Assembly: GCF_014645615.1 (NCBI RefSeq)
Contig: NZ_BMMB01000001.1
Location: 372,001 to 436,000 of the forward strand
DNA length: 64,000 nt
Direction of reading: 5' to 3'
Source: Paenibacillus hunanensis
Lineage (GTDB): Bacteria; Bacillota; Bacilli; Paenibacillales; Paenibacillaceae
Shown piece by piece: positions 15,954-24,791 of this stretch. Every line of letters starts with the position of its first letter. Positions within the stretch are counted from its first letter, which is position 1. The notes below the pieces were generated by a model. That model worked only from the letters and a program-made list of their open reading frames with translations, did not search any database and was not told where the DNA came from. The position numbers and the translations under genes were made by a program.

Positions 15954-15966
15954 AGGAGGCAATCCT

Positions 15967-16293
15967 ATGTGGGGACAATATCATCCCATTTCATACAAGT
16001 CTAGAATCAAGGAACGTTTCCTAAAAATTGCTGGTATTAGCCTGAGTTTTAAGGACACCATATGGTGGGGCTTGGGATTATATTTATCTACGCGTATGAG
16101 TCAATTTGTACCGCGTATTGGGAGCGATTGGCTTTATTCACGTATTCATTACGGCATCCCTTTTGCTGTATGTCTATATCTTTGTTACGCAAAACATACC
16201 GGGACTAATCTCCCGGTATGGCGTTATTATGCAGGAATAATCAAATTAAGATTAAGAAAGAGAATCTATCAATACAGGAAAGGAGGTTCGTAA
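15967..16293 (+). CDS. PrgI/VirB3-like T4SS membrane protein
   Basis: 108 residues, ATG after AGAGGAGG. It begins with a conserved-looking polar stretch (YHPISYKSRIKERFLKIAGISLSFKD), then two hydrophobic spans and a basic tail. PrgI/TcpE-type proteins have this size and topology and directly precede the VirB4 ATPase, as here. The assignment rests on position and topology. Confidence 0.55.
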   Translation: MWGQYHPISYKSRIKERFLKIAGISLSFKDTIWWGLGLYLSTRMSQFVPRIGSDWLYSRIHYGIPFAVCLYLCYAKHTGTNLPVWRYYAGIIKLRLRKRIYQYRKGGS

Positions 16294-17085
16294 ATGATTT
16301 GGGCGATAAGTGGTATTTTCCTTGCGTTTTTCATATGGAAAATAAGAAAAAAAGATCAAAAGGAGCTAACGGTACAAGATGTGATCGGTGGCGATAAAAC
16401 ATCTGTCACTTGGGATGGGATGACGCAGCGCGGCAATTTATTTCGTCTTGTAATTGAAGTCGAGCCGATCAATACGGATCATGCATCGATTGAAGAGCAA
16501 CGAGCAATGTGGTCTAACTTTTTAGGGTTAATCAATACGCTATCACTGCCATACAAACTTGTTCTTCAATCACAGCTATTTGAAATGCAGGATTATTTGC
16601 GAGATTACCAGGCTTCAATTGAACAACTATCGGATGATTATCCGCTTTTAAAAGCGAGCGGCAGAAATGTGAGTTTGTATCTTTCCGAGTCACAAGAGGA
16701 AGATGCGATTCGCGATTACCGCGGATATTTTATATTGGAATATGATCCTGTCCAAGCTGCATCAATCAATGGAGTAAATCTCGGCATTGGAAAATTAGAT
16801 GATGTCGTTGGACAGCTTGGTAACAGAAAAAATCGATTATCCGATGAAGAAAAATCGGACCTGGCGCTCCAAATATTAGAAGAAGCTGCTGAAGAAATAT
16901 ATGGATTTTGTGAGCAGATCGATATGCGTTACCAGCGCTTGGATCGTGCTGGGGTATGGAATTATAGCTATCAAATGTTACATCGTGAGTTATCGGCTCA
17001 TGCACGTATGGTGGATGCAATTGCAGCTGACAGCTTTAAACGTATTAAACGATCTTTAACTGATATCGGGGAGGAGGGAGCCTGA
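16294..17085 (+). CDS. VirB4 N-terminal-domain-like protein
   Basis: 263 residues starting immediately after the previous stop. One N-terminal span (WAISGIFLAFFIWKI) is followed by a region like the N-terminal domain of VirB4/TraE: RGNLFRLVIEVEPINTDH, NFLGLINTLSLPYKLVLQSQ, QIDMRYQRLDR. No P-loop is present. The next gene encodes the ATPase part, so VirB4 appears split into two adjacent chains (stop and TTG start abut). Confidence 0.65.
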   Translation: MIWAISGIFLAFFIWKIRKKDQKELTVQDVIGGDKTSVTWDGMTQRGNLFRLVIEVEPINTDHASIEEQRAMWSNFLGLINTLSLPYKLVLQSQLFEMQDYLRDYQASIEQLSDDYPLLKASGRNVSLYLSESQEEDAIRDYRGYFILEYDPVQAASINGVNLGIGKLDDVVGQLGNRKNRLSDEEKSDLALQILEEAAEEIYGFCEQIDMRYQRLDRAGVWNYSYQMLHRELSAHARMVDAIAADSFKRIKRSLTDIGEEGA

Positions 17086-19068
17086 TTGAGCTTTCTACGT
17101 CGTTTGAAAAAAAAGAAAAAGCATGTACCAACCGAACCGGTTTTAGACGCTGGTAAGGCGAGTGGTTTAGACTTTGCCGCACCTTCGATGATAAAAGAAA
17201 CCTTACCAGGAGACATGACTTTTGAAAAAACGAAGGCAGATAGTTATGCCGTAGAGGTTGGTGGAACAATCACGCCTGCTCGATTTTTTCGCAATTTCTT
17301 TGTTGAAATATCGTCTGGGAATACATGGGCAGGCATGCTGGATAGTCTGATCCGATCCAAACAAGGCAATGGCGATGTCGATCTGGTATTGCATGTACAA
17401 CCATCAGCAAATGATAAAGAGCTGGATGATATCGGACGAAGACTGGCCGGCCTGTTGTCCGATATAAGCGACGAAAAAGACGTCCGTAAAATCGATGCGA
17501 TGAGAGATGAAATCGCAGACTTGAAGGAGCGTCAGAAGCGGATTCGCTTGAATGTAGAGCGTAGCTTTAAAGTTGGAATCCAAGTCATCGTAAGTGCGCC
17601 GAGTTGGTCAAGCTTGATGAAAATTTGTCGGTCATTGATCCAACGTTTTGCTGGCAAATCGCTCTATTTGCGTTCGACAGATGGTTGGCAGCTTTCAGCC
17701 TTACAAGGCGTTCTACCTACGGCAGCTGAGTGCAAACATGCTCCAGAGCATATCTTATCTCTGGAAAGTTCGAACGTGTCTGATCTATTTCCCTTCGGCG
17801 GCGGATCGCTAAATCACCGAACAGGCGTTGTGATTGGAAAAGACAGTAAGGGACGACCCGTAATGTTAGACAACTGGCATGCTGATCTCGTCAATTATCA
17901 TATGGCTATCATGGCGAGAAGTGGTGCAGGGAAGTCATTCTTTATTCAGCTATTCGGTCTTCGATCCACTCACATTGGTCGCCAAGTGGGTGCGATCGAC
18001 TGGAAAGGGGAGTATGGTGACTTTTGTAAGATGATCGGTTGTCCTTACATTGAGCTTAGCGAGCATAGTAAAGCTCGTTTAAATCCGTATGATGTCGATA
18101 TCACTGAACTGGCAGACGGATCGCAATTTGTTGATATTGAAGAAGCTGCAAATGCTGTGCAGGCGACTGTTTTTAAAATGATCTCCGTTTACGACCGTAC
18201 TGTACTCACTGGCGAAGTCAAAGTTTTTATAGGGACAGCTATTCGTGAGCAATATGCGGATTTAGAAATTGATTCTGATCCAGAAAATTTATATACCGTT
18301 AGCAGTCAAGAAATCGATGAGCAGTTCCGTATACATCGAACTCGGAAGGATATGCCTATCCTCTCTGGATTGTTTGATAAAATGCAGGCAAGTACCAGTG
18401 ATATGATTCGTCAAGCAAGTGAACTGCTACGACCATTTACTAAAAAAGGGACAATGAAGTCCTATTCGATCTTTGATGGACAATCCACCGTAGAATTAAA
18501 AAGAGCTCCTTTCTTTGCTTTTGCAATCAACCGACTAGATGCCGAAATCATGCGTCCGATCGGTTTATTTGTAACGCAGAACTGGATGATGGAACGCTGG
18601 GCAAAAAAATATCCTGATGTTCAAAAAAATATGATCATTGAAGAATGTCAAAATATTTTTCTTGATGAGGATTTTGGTGCGGTTTGGGCAGAGCGTGCAT
18701 ACCGCGAAGGGCGTTCTACCAATACAGGTATTGCATCGGTCACGCAAGGCTTAGAAGTTTTTACACGCTCACAAGCTGGCATGGCAGCGATAAAAAACAG
18801 TCCAATCAAAATAATAGGCATTCAAGAAGCATTGGATATTGATGCTGTACGAGGAAAACTGGCACTCACTGAAGGTGAGGCTGATTTTCTTGTGTATCAA
18901 GCCCGAAAGGGCGATATGCTTGTAAAAGTTGATAATCAGTCTGTCATCGTTCATGTAGATGCTTCACCACATGAACATATGATGTTTACCAGCGATCCGA
19001 ATGATCCAGCATACAAAGAGCGTAAGCGATATATACGTGAGCTGGAGGCGATGCAGCGTGAAGCATAA
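17086..19068 (+). CDS. VirB4/TraC-type T4SS ATPase
   Basis: 660 residues from a TTG that directly follows the previous stop, with GAGGAGGGAG upstream. P-loop MARSGAGKSFFIQL (about residues 278-291), GAIDWKGEYGDF, Walker B region NMIIEECQNIFLDEDF, then RSTNTGIASVTQG and VYQARKGDMLVKV. These are hallmarks of the VirB4 family, which powers conjugative type IV secretion. It is the central energy component of the transfer module. Confidence 0.9.
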   Translation: MSFLRRLKKKKKHVPTEPVLDAGKASGLDFAAPSMIKETLPGDMTFEKTKADSYAVEVGGTITPARFFRNFFVEISSGNTWAGMLDSLIRSKQGNGDVDLVLHVQPSANDKELDDIGRRLAGLLSDISDEKDVRKIDAMRDEIADLKERQKRIRLNVERSFKVGIQVIVSAPSWSSLMKICRSLIQRFAGKSLYLRSTDGWQLSALQGVLPTAAECKHAPEHILSLESSNVSDLFPFGGGSLNHRTGVVIGKDSKGRPVMLDNWHADLVNYHMAIMARSGAGKSFFIQLFGLRSTHIGRQVGAIDWKGEYGDFCKMIGCPYIELSEHSKARLNPYDVDITELADGSQFVDIEEAANAVQATVFKMISVYDRTVLTGEVKVFIGTAIREQYADLEIDSDPENLYTVSSQEIDEQFRIHRTRKDMPILSGLFDKMQASTSDMIRQASELLRPFTKKGTMKSYSIFDGQSTVELKRAPFFAFAINRLDAEIMRPIGLFVTQNWMMERWAKKYPDVQKNMIIEECQNIFLDEDFGAVWAERAYREGRSTNTGIASVTQGLEVFTRSQAGMAAIKNSPIKIIGIQEALDIDAVRGKLALTEGEADFLVYQARKGDMLVKVDNQSVIVHVDASPHEHMMFTSDPNDPAYKERKRYIRELEAMQREA

Positions 19069-21268
19069 ACTCGTCGCATTGATGGTAGTGTGCCTGCTGC
19101 TTAGCCTACCGATTAGTGTCTTTGCTCAGGGGATGGCAAACCAGCAAAATCAGGCTACTCAAAATCAATCCAATTCAGGCACTTCGCATTCTGGATCGAA
19201 AGGAAGCATTGATGGTGCGAAGGAAGGTTCGAAGGGGATTATTGGTAAGCAGATCGATGCGTACTACGAAGACCCAGATAATCAGCCGGGGCTGTTCGAA
19301 CGCTCGATATCGGATGTGTTGATCGGGACAGCCAATTTTCTGATCCGATCGTTTGGAATGAAAGATGTCACCCTATTGGTATTTGATAAGAATCCTAATC
19401 CAACCAGTGACGGGTTTTTACAGGGTGGCGATACTCAAGCTTCAGGCACGTTATATCTTGGTGTATTTACAGAAGGCATGATGAGCGCCATTGATGCGTT
19501 GTATGCTACTTTTGAGCATTTTATGCCGTATCCCGTCGTTATCATTGTCATGGTTTTAGCATTCCTATCCCTTTGGAATAGTACACAAGCGGAAAAAAGA
19601 AGCCAATGGAAAGATTATGTAACGGCTTTTCTGGTTGGCATCTTATCGATTCGCTTCGGTTCTTACTTGTGGAACTTCGTATCGGCAACAACTGAATATT
19701 TCACCGATATGATCTGGGATACGATGGTCAGGCATGGTGTACAGCCTGATCTATTCCTTAATATGATTTGGGGAACTGGAGCTGAAGGCTACAATGAAAT
19801 GATTCAGTATCGAGGATTCGTTGTCAGTATACTGGTATTAGCAGCGGCAATCATGACAGCAATGATCAATTATCAGTACACGATGCGAGTTATTATGTTG
19901 ATGATTTTAGTAGCTGTGTTCGTTCCGTCATGCATCATCACTATTTTTCCTAAGTACCGTCATAGTCTTCAGATATGGTGGGACTTATTTATCTCTTATA
20001 TGCTTATGCCTTGTGGTCATGCTCTTGCCCTGGGGCTATTTTTTTTGCTGCTTAAATTTAGTCCGGATGGTATATCTAACTGGGTTATTGTTGCTTACCT
20101 TTTCGGTTTTTCTGCAATCCACGGCATAATAAGCAAGATTGTCGGGGGAGAAGAGCAACAGCGCTCTGGAATGGGATCAATGTTTGGTGTCGGATCAATG
20201 ATGGCGCTAGGGCGTATGTTTAGCCCGAAAGGGTCATCGTGGGGAAGGAAAGGTAAACAATCCGGTAGAGAAGCGGAGCAAACGAGTCAAGCTGGAAGTG
20301 AGAGCATGGCGGCAGGTACAGGGAATATGGCAGCAGGTGGAGCATCAGACGCTGCAATAGCATCCTCAGGCTCCAGATCAGCAGCTCCTATCTCGTGGAA
20401 ACGTAAGGCTGTACAGACGGGTGGACGGGTGGCTGGCTTAGCGCTTAATTATGGAGCCAAAACAGCAGGTACAGTTGCCGGTACCTCGATTGGACTTATG
20501 GCTGGCAATCCGGTTATTGGAGCTGCGGTTGGCATGAAGTTAGGTGGCATGGCAGGCAAGGGAGTCGAGTATATGGCTCGTGGCGGAATAGCGGCAGGTA
20601 AGGGGGCAGCGCAAGGGGTACAAGCCATCCAGCAGCGACGACAAGCATCAAAAGCCACGAAGGAATTCGAACAAGAAAGTAATAGTGGAATGAATGCAGG
20701 TAGTGTCTCCGGCTCTGGTGGAAGTGAGATCGCTCCCGGATCAATCCCTTTAACAGGATCAGCAAGTGTGGGTGCCACCCAGTCAGAAGCTGGACTCTCC
20801 GTAGCGGCTGCTCAAGTGTCACTACCTGGTAGAAGGAACCAGATGGAGCAAGCAAGGGGAACTGGAACGATAACAACGGGACAATCTGGCTCAGCGCAGC
20901 CAACGACTTCCGCTCCTGCTAGTAACCGTAAAGGTACAAGTGCACCTACCAACGCTGAATCGACGATACCTTCTTTCTTAAAGCAACGTCAATCGTCTAG
21001 TGGTGCAGCTTCCGCTCCTTCTAAACCAGTTCGTAGTACACAACAGGCTCCTACTTCGACTACGCAGGCTTATAACGCTCCGCAAGGAAGTGAGCAAGTA
21101 CGGCAATCGATCAATAAAGGCACTACGCCTCAACAACCGAGTCGTCCAGTAAAGCGCTACAGTGAGTCATCACGCTATAACGAGCCACCGCTACCTGAAC
21201 CGCCGCCAGAAGAATCGCAAGAGCCTGTACGTAAACGTCATCCAAGTCATTATAACTACGATATCTAG
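19058..21268 (+). CDS. VirB6/TrbL-like conjugation channel protein
   Basis: 736 residues from GTG 19058, which overlaps the end of virB4. A signal-like hydrophobic start (LVALMVVCLLLSLPISVFAQG) is followed by at least five membrane spans between about residues 150 and 370 and a long Ala/Gly/Ser- and Gln-rich, low-complexity tail with Pro near the end (PPLPEPPPEE). This is the layout of Gram-positive VirB6/TrbL polytopic proteins with large soluble C-termini. An in-frame start at 19001 would overlap virB4 by 68 bases and lacks a ribosome site. Confidence 0.75.
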   Translation: MKHKLVALMVVCLLLSLPISVFAQGMANQQNQATQNQSNSGTSHSGSKGSIDGAKEGSKGIIGKQIDAYYEDPDNQPGLFERSISDVLIGTANFLIRSFGMKDVTLLVFDKNPNPTSDGFLQGGDTQASGTLYLGVFTEGMMSAIDALYATFEHFMPYPVVIIVMVLAFLSLWNSTQAEKRSQWKDYVTAFLVGILSIRFGSYLWNFVSATTEYFTDMIWDTMVRHGVQPDLFLNMIWGTGAEGYNEMIQYRGFVVSILVLAAAIMTAMINYQYTMRVIMLMILVAVFVPSCIITIFPKYRHSLQIWWDLFISYMLMPCGHALALGLFFLLLKFSPDGISNWVIVAYLFGFSAIHGIISKIVGGEEQQRSGMGSMFGVGSMMALGRMFSPKGSSWGRKGKQSGREAEQTSQAGSESMAAGTGNMAAGGASDAAIASSGSRSAAPISWKRKAVQTGGRVAGLALNYGAKTAGTVAGTSIGLMAGNPVIGAAVGMKLGGMAGKGVEYMARGGIAAGKGAAQGVQAIQQRRQASKATKEFEQESNSGMNAGSVSGSGGSEIAPGSIPLTGSASVGATQSEAGLSVAAAQVSLPGRRNQMEQARGTGTITTGQSGSAQPTTSAPASNRKGTSAPTNAESTIPSFLKQRQSSSGAASAPSKPVRSTQQAPTSTTQAYNAPQGSEQVRQSINKGTTPQQPSRPVKRYSESSRYNEPPLPEPPPEESQEPVRKRHPSHYNYDI

Positions 21269-21279
21269 GGGGAGATCAT

Positions 21280-22998
21280 GTGGATATAAAGCAGCTTAGT
21301 AAAAAGGCTGCTCGTTATGTAGGCGATCTCTTACTTCGGAAGTTGCTTATTGCCATTGCTCCCTATGTGCTCATTTTTGTCGGCATCTTTATTCTTGGAG
21401 CGATTGCTTTCTATTCTATTTTTGAGATGCCAAAGGAAGCTTTAACCGGGACCACGACTGATCCCTTACAGGCTTTTTTTTACGGGACGAAGGAAGAACA
21501 GGAAGATGTATTTCCTAAATACCAAGAGGTTGCTTCAAAGTGGAATGAAGGATTAAATGCGTTTCAATTAGCGCAAGTTGATCCGTACAGCTTACCTTAT
21601 GGCTGGCTTGCGATTGTGGATCGAACACTGCAAGATCCATTCTTTTTACAGACGTATAGTGATCCAGAAGTAGTATATAAAGAGTTGGTTTTGAAGCCGG
21701 ATGAGACGTTTGAAGAAGTGAAGCCCGTCTTCACCTGGGAGAATAGACAGCAGAAAACGGTTCAACAAGTGTGTGTACGAAAGTCAGGGGGAACGAATGC
21801 AAATGGCAAAAAAAGCTACGTGATCCAGACCACAACAACCATTGTCACTAAAGAACTGTTGATGAAAGCACGCACGATGCAAAATGAGTATGTTTATTCT
21901 TATGTACCTACTGTAAGCAGTAGTAAAAAAAGCTCAAAGTGCGGTACGTTGACAACGACAATCTATTGGTTTGCTGTATCTGATGTACAGACCACACTAG
22001 AGGATTGGCAGCCGCTACGTGAGCTGCTTGTACAGCACAAGGTTTCGGATAAAGATCAGGATTTCTTAATGGATTATTGGAAAGAATATTTAGTAGATGA
22101 TGATATAGAGGGTGGCTTTTTACCAGACGATAGCTGGGTACCTAGCGGTGGCTCTTTGACGTGGCCAGTACCCTCATCCCACCGGATCACTTCTTCATTT
22201 GGAGTGCGAGTACATCCGGTTACTGGCGAGACAAAGATGCATAACGGGATTGATATTGGAATACCAGAAGGTACGCCTGTCGTAGCTGCTGGGACAGGCA
22301 CGGTTGTATATGCCGCCCCAATGGGCACAGCGGGTAATGCAATCATCATCAAACATGAGGGCGGTGTGGAGACACGTTACTACCATTTGCTCAAGATCAA
22401 TGTACAGAGTGGTCAGACCGTTGAGGCAGGGCAGCAAATAGCTCTGTCTGGCACAACCGGACGGTCAACGGGTCCGCACTTACACTTTGAGGTACGTGTC
22501 AATGGCAATCCGGTTGATCCAATCAGCTACTTTGGTGGCGGTGGTAGTGATCCGCTCAAGTATCGTCCGCTTAACATCATGGCGATACAACTGTGGCTAC
22601 AAAGTCGCAACTCGGCGCTTGCTAATGCCCCTACGTTACGCATGATTGATGCGGCTGGTAAAGCAACGAATGTCGATCCACATCTGCTAATCGCAATAAC
22701 TGGTGCAGAGCAATCCTTTGTACCAGCCAGCCATCCGCAAGCCGCTCAAATCATCCGCAATCCGTGGAATGTGTTTGGATTTTGGTCGAAGGGTAAGGGC
22801 GCTACACTTACGACAGGAGAGTCTGCACGTATTGCAGCAAAGACAATTGTGAAATTGTCGAAGGGAAGACCAGCAAACGTTAATCCGATTCAGTGGTTGA
22901 GCAGTAGAGATAATCCATCCGGTTATTATGCCGGGGATGGAGACAATTGGTTTAAAAATGTCAGCATTTTCTATGACCAATTATCACAATTACGTTAG
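21280..22998 (+). CDS. Bifunctional cell-wall hydrolase of the T4SS (M23 + lysozyme-like)
   Basis: 572 residues from GTG 21280 after GGGGGAG. One span lies at about residues 23-46. The M23 peptidase domain covers about 300-415: HRITSSFGVRVHPVTG, MHNGIDIGIPEGTPVVA and GPHLHFEVRVNG (zinc and catalytic His/Asp). A C-terminal domain (VDPHLLIAITGAEQSF, NPWNVFGFW) resembles glucosaminidase/lysozyme-type folds. Such two-domain hydrolases (CwlT/VirB1-like) open peptidoglycan for the conjugation channel; it directly follows the VirB6-like gene. Confidence 0.85.
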   Translation: MDIKQLSKKAARYVGDLLLRKLLIAIAPYVLIFVGIFILGAIAFYSIFEMPKEALTGTTTDPLQAFFYGTKEEQEDVFPKYQEVASKWNEGLNAFQLAQVDPYSLPYGWLAIVDRTLQDPFFLQTYSDPEVVYKELVLKPDETFEEVKPVFTWENRQQKTVQQVCVRKSGGTNANGKKSYVIQTTTTIVTKELLMKARTMQNEYVYSYVPTVSSSKKSSKCGTLTTTIYWFAVSDVQTTLEDWQPLRELLVQHKVSDKDQDFLMDYWKEYLVDDDIEGGFLPDDSWVPSGGSLTWPVPSSHRITSSFGVRVHPVTGETKMHNGIDIGIPEGTPVVAAGTGTVVYAAPMGTAGNAIIIKHEGGVETRYYHLLKINVQSGQTVEAGQQIALSGTTGRSTGPHLHFEVRVNGNPVDPISYFGGGGSDPLKYRPLNIMAIQLWLQSRNSALANAPTLRMIDAAGKATNVDPHLLIAITGAEQSFVPASHPQAAQIIRNPWNVFGFWSKGKGATLTTGESARIAAKTIVKLSKGRPANVNPIQWLSSRDNPSGYYAGDGDNWFKNVSIFYDQLSQLR

Positions 22999-23013
22999 AA
23001 CAGGAGCAAGCCT

Positions 23014-23418
23014 ATGAAGTGGTGGATTTTAAGTTTGATTATAAGTCTAATTGTATTCGCTCTGCCCAGCTATGGTTTCGCTGCGGAGGACTCTGCGCCA
23101 TCGAGTGTACAACAGCGGATAGAAGAACAGCAAAAGTTTAATCCTGAAGAAATAGGTAAAAACCTAGAACAAAAAGGAAATGAGTTAATGGGCATGGCAC
23201 AATCGGGAGGCAAATTGTATCTAGGTGCTGCCTTGATCGTTTTTTTGATCTTACTATTTATTGGATTATTTTTTAAAAAGGTCAGAGCGTTAGCCTTCCT
23301 ATCTCTCGTGCTATCCTTAGTTGGCTTTTTCGTAATTCAGTATTGGCAGGAGTTTAGCGACTTTGTTCTAGCTATCCTCCAGTGGTTTTTCACCATGAAG
23401 AAAGGAGAAGCTTCATGA
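23014..23418 (+). CDS. Exported small membrane protein of the T4SS cluster
   Basis: 134 residues. A signal peptide (WILSLIISLIVFALPSYGFA, cleaved near AAEDS), a Gln/Glu-rich amphipathic section, then two spans (LGAALIVFLILLFIGLFF and ALAFLSLVLSLVGFFVIQYW). Same size and topology as the 15549 product, so a second VirB2-like candidate. It overlaps the next gene by four bases. Confidence 0.5.
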   Translation: MKWWILSLIISLIVFALPSYGFAAEDSAPSSVQQRIEEQQKFNPEEIGKNLEQKGNELMGMAQSGGKLYLGAALIVFLILLFIGLFFKKVRALAFLSLVLSLVGFFVIQYWQEFSDFVLAILQWFFTMKKGEAS

Positions 23419-24776
23419 AGATACATGTTGTCTTTGCAGCTGCTATTGTCCAACCACTTGTTCAAGCTTTACAAAATCGCGAGATTACGATTTCTGGTAC
23501 GGATATCACACTGGAGCAATTTTACATTGCCGCTGAAGCAGGAAAAGTGGAAGCGGATATTGCTCTAATTGATGCATCTGCTGGTGCCAACAAACGAGAT
23601 AGCATTGAAATTCTTCAAAAAATCCGAATGTGCATTCCAGCAACTCGGCTCATTGCCATATTGCCTGATGCGGATATCGAGTGGCAGAAGGCTCTTGGAA
23701 CATATGGTATCTATGATATCTATATTGCAGAGCAGTTTAATGTAGATGATGTAATCCACTGGATCAATACACGCAAGACGATTGCAGATGTGCCTAAGCT
23801 GGATATAGTCGTGCCATCAAAACGCGATTATAAAGCGACGAAGCAAACATCATTTCATGATGCGCCGGAGCGGGATCGAACGTTGGAATTACCCTCTTGG
23901 TTGCGGCGCAAACCTAAAATAGATCGAGTGCTGGATACTGCAAAAGAAGTAGACCAAGTGACATCAGAACCAGATTCCGATCCGCCTCCACTAGATGAAG
24001 AATTGCAGGAGGATGCTACATCTGAGCCGGAACCCATTACACCGGTACAGCCTGATCAAAAGGATGACCTGGAAACATCTGATCCTCCAGTAGTCGAAAC
24101 CACGGCAGAGGTGAGTCCGAGTCCAGTCCTTATTTCTCAGCCCCATGCAGTCAAAACGATGCTTATTAGTGTGGGAGCATTGGTGAGCCGTAGTGGAACA
24201 ACGCATACGGCTATTCAGGCTGCCTATGAAGCTTCTAAGGGACATAAACATAAGACGGCGCTGGTAGACCTATACAGTGAACAGAAGCGATCAGACTTAC
24301 GTTATCTGCTATCTCATCCTGGAACCGAAAACGTTGAGCGTGTAAATGGTATCGATATCTATCCAGAACAATCAGAAAAGCAACTGATGGATATCATCGC
24401 CACAGGCAAATATGAAGTCGTCGTGATTGACTTAGGTGTGTTAGTAGACCCGGCAGATCAACGATTATTGAAAATAACCGAATACTACTGGTTTACACGT
24501 AGTGATGTGGCATTGCTTACTCTGCCAGTTGCACCATGGGATATTGCTCGCTGGATCAACTTGTTACCGAATGTATGGCAGAACCACAAGCGTAATGCAG
24601 TTACCATACTGAATTATACAGATGACGAACGTACTGCATTATGCGCTGCTTTGTTAAAAGAATATTGTTCCATTGTTGTTCCTAATATAACAGCAGCCGA
24701 TCCATTCACAGAGGAAGGACGTTTACTCGAAGGTCAATTGGTGGGGAAACCCCGTAAAAAAGGTTGGTTCAGATGA
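23415..24776 (+). CDS. TadZ/CpaE-like protein without a canonical P-loop
   Basis: 453 residues from ATG 23415 (AAAGGAG upstream), overlapping the previous stop. Residues 1-125 form a receiver-like domain (EILQKIRMCIPATRLIAILP). A Pro/Glu-rich linker covers about 160-240, then a MinD/ParA-like fold (KTMLISVGALVSRSGTTHTA, KYEVVVIDLGVLVD, VALLTLPVAPWDIARW). The P-loop position reads SRSGTTHT with no lysine, unlike the intact loop of the host TadZ at 2411, so ATP hydrolysis is doubtful. It starts the element's pilus module. Confidence 0.65.
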   Translation: MKIHVVFAAAIVQPLVQALQNREITISGTDITLEQFYIAAEAGKVEADIALIDASAGANKRDSIEILQKIRMCIPATRLIAILPDADIEWQKALGTYGIYDIYIAEQFNVDDVIHWINTRKTIADVPKLDIVVPSKRDYKATKQTSFHDAPERDRTLELPSWLRRKPKIDRVLDTAKEVDQVTSEPDSDPPPLDEELQEDATSEPEPITPVQPDQKDDLETSDPPVVETTAEVSPSPVLISQPHAVKTMLISVGALVSRSGTTHTAIQAAYEASKGHKHKTALVDLYSEQKRSDLRYLLSHPGTENVERVNGIDIYPEQSEKQLMDIIATGKYEVVVIDLGVLVDPADQRLLKITEYYWFTRSDVALLTLPVAPWDIARWINLLPNVWQNHKRNAVTILNYTDDERTALCAALLKEYCSIVVPNITAADPFTEEGRLLEGQLVGKPRKKGWFR

Positions 24777-24791
24777 TAAGGAGGAATGACA

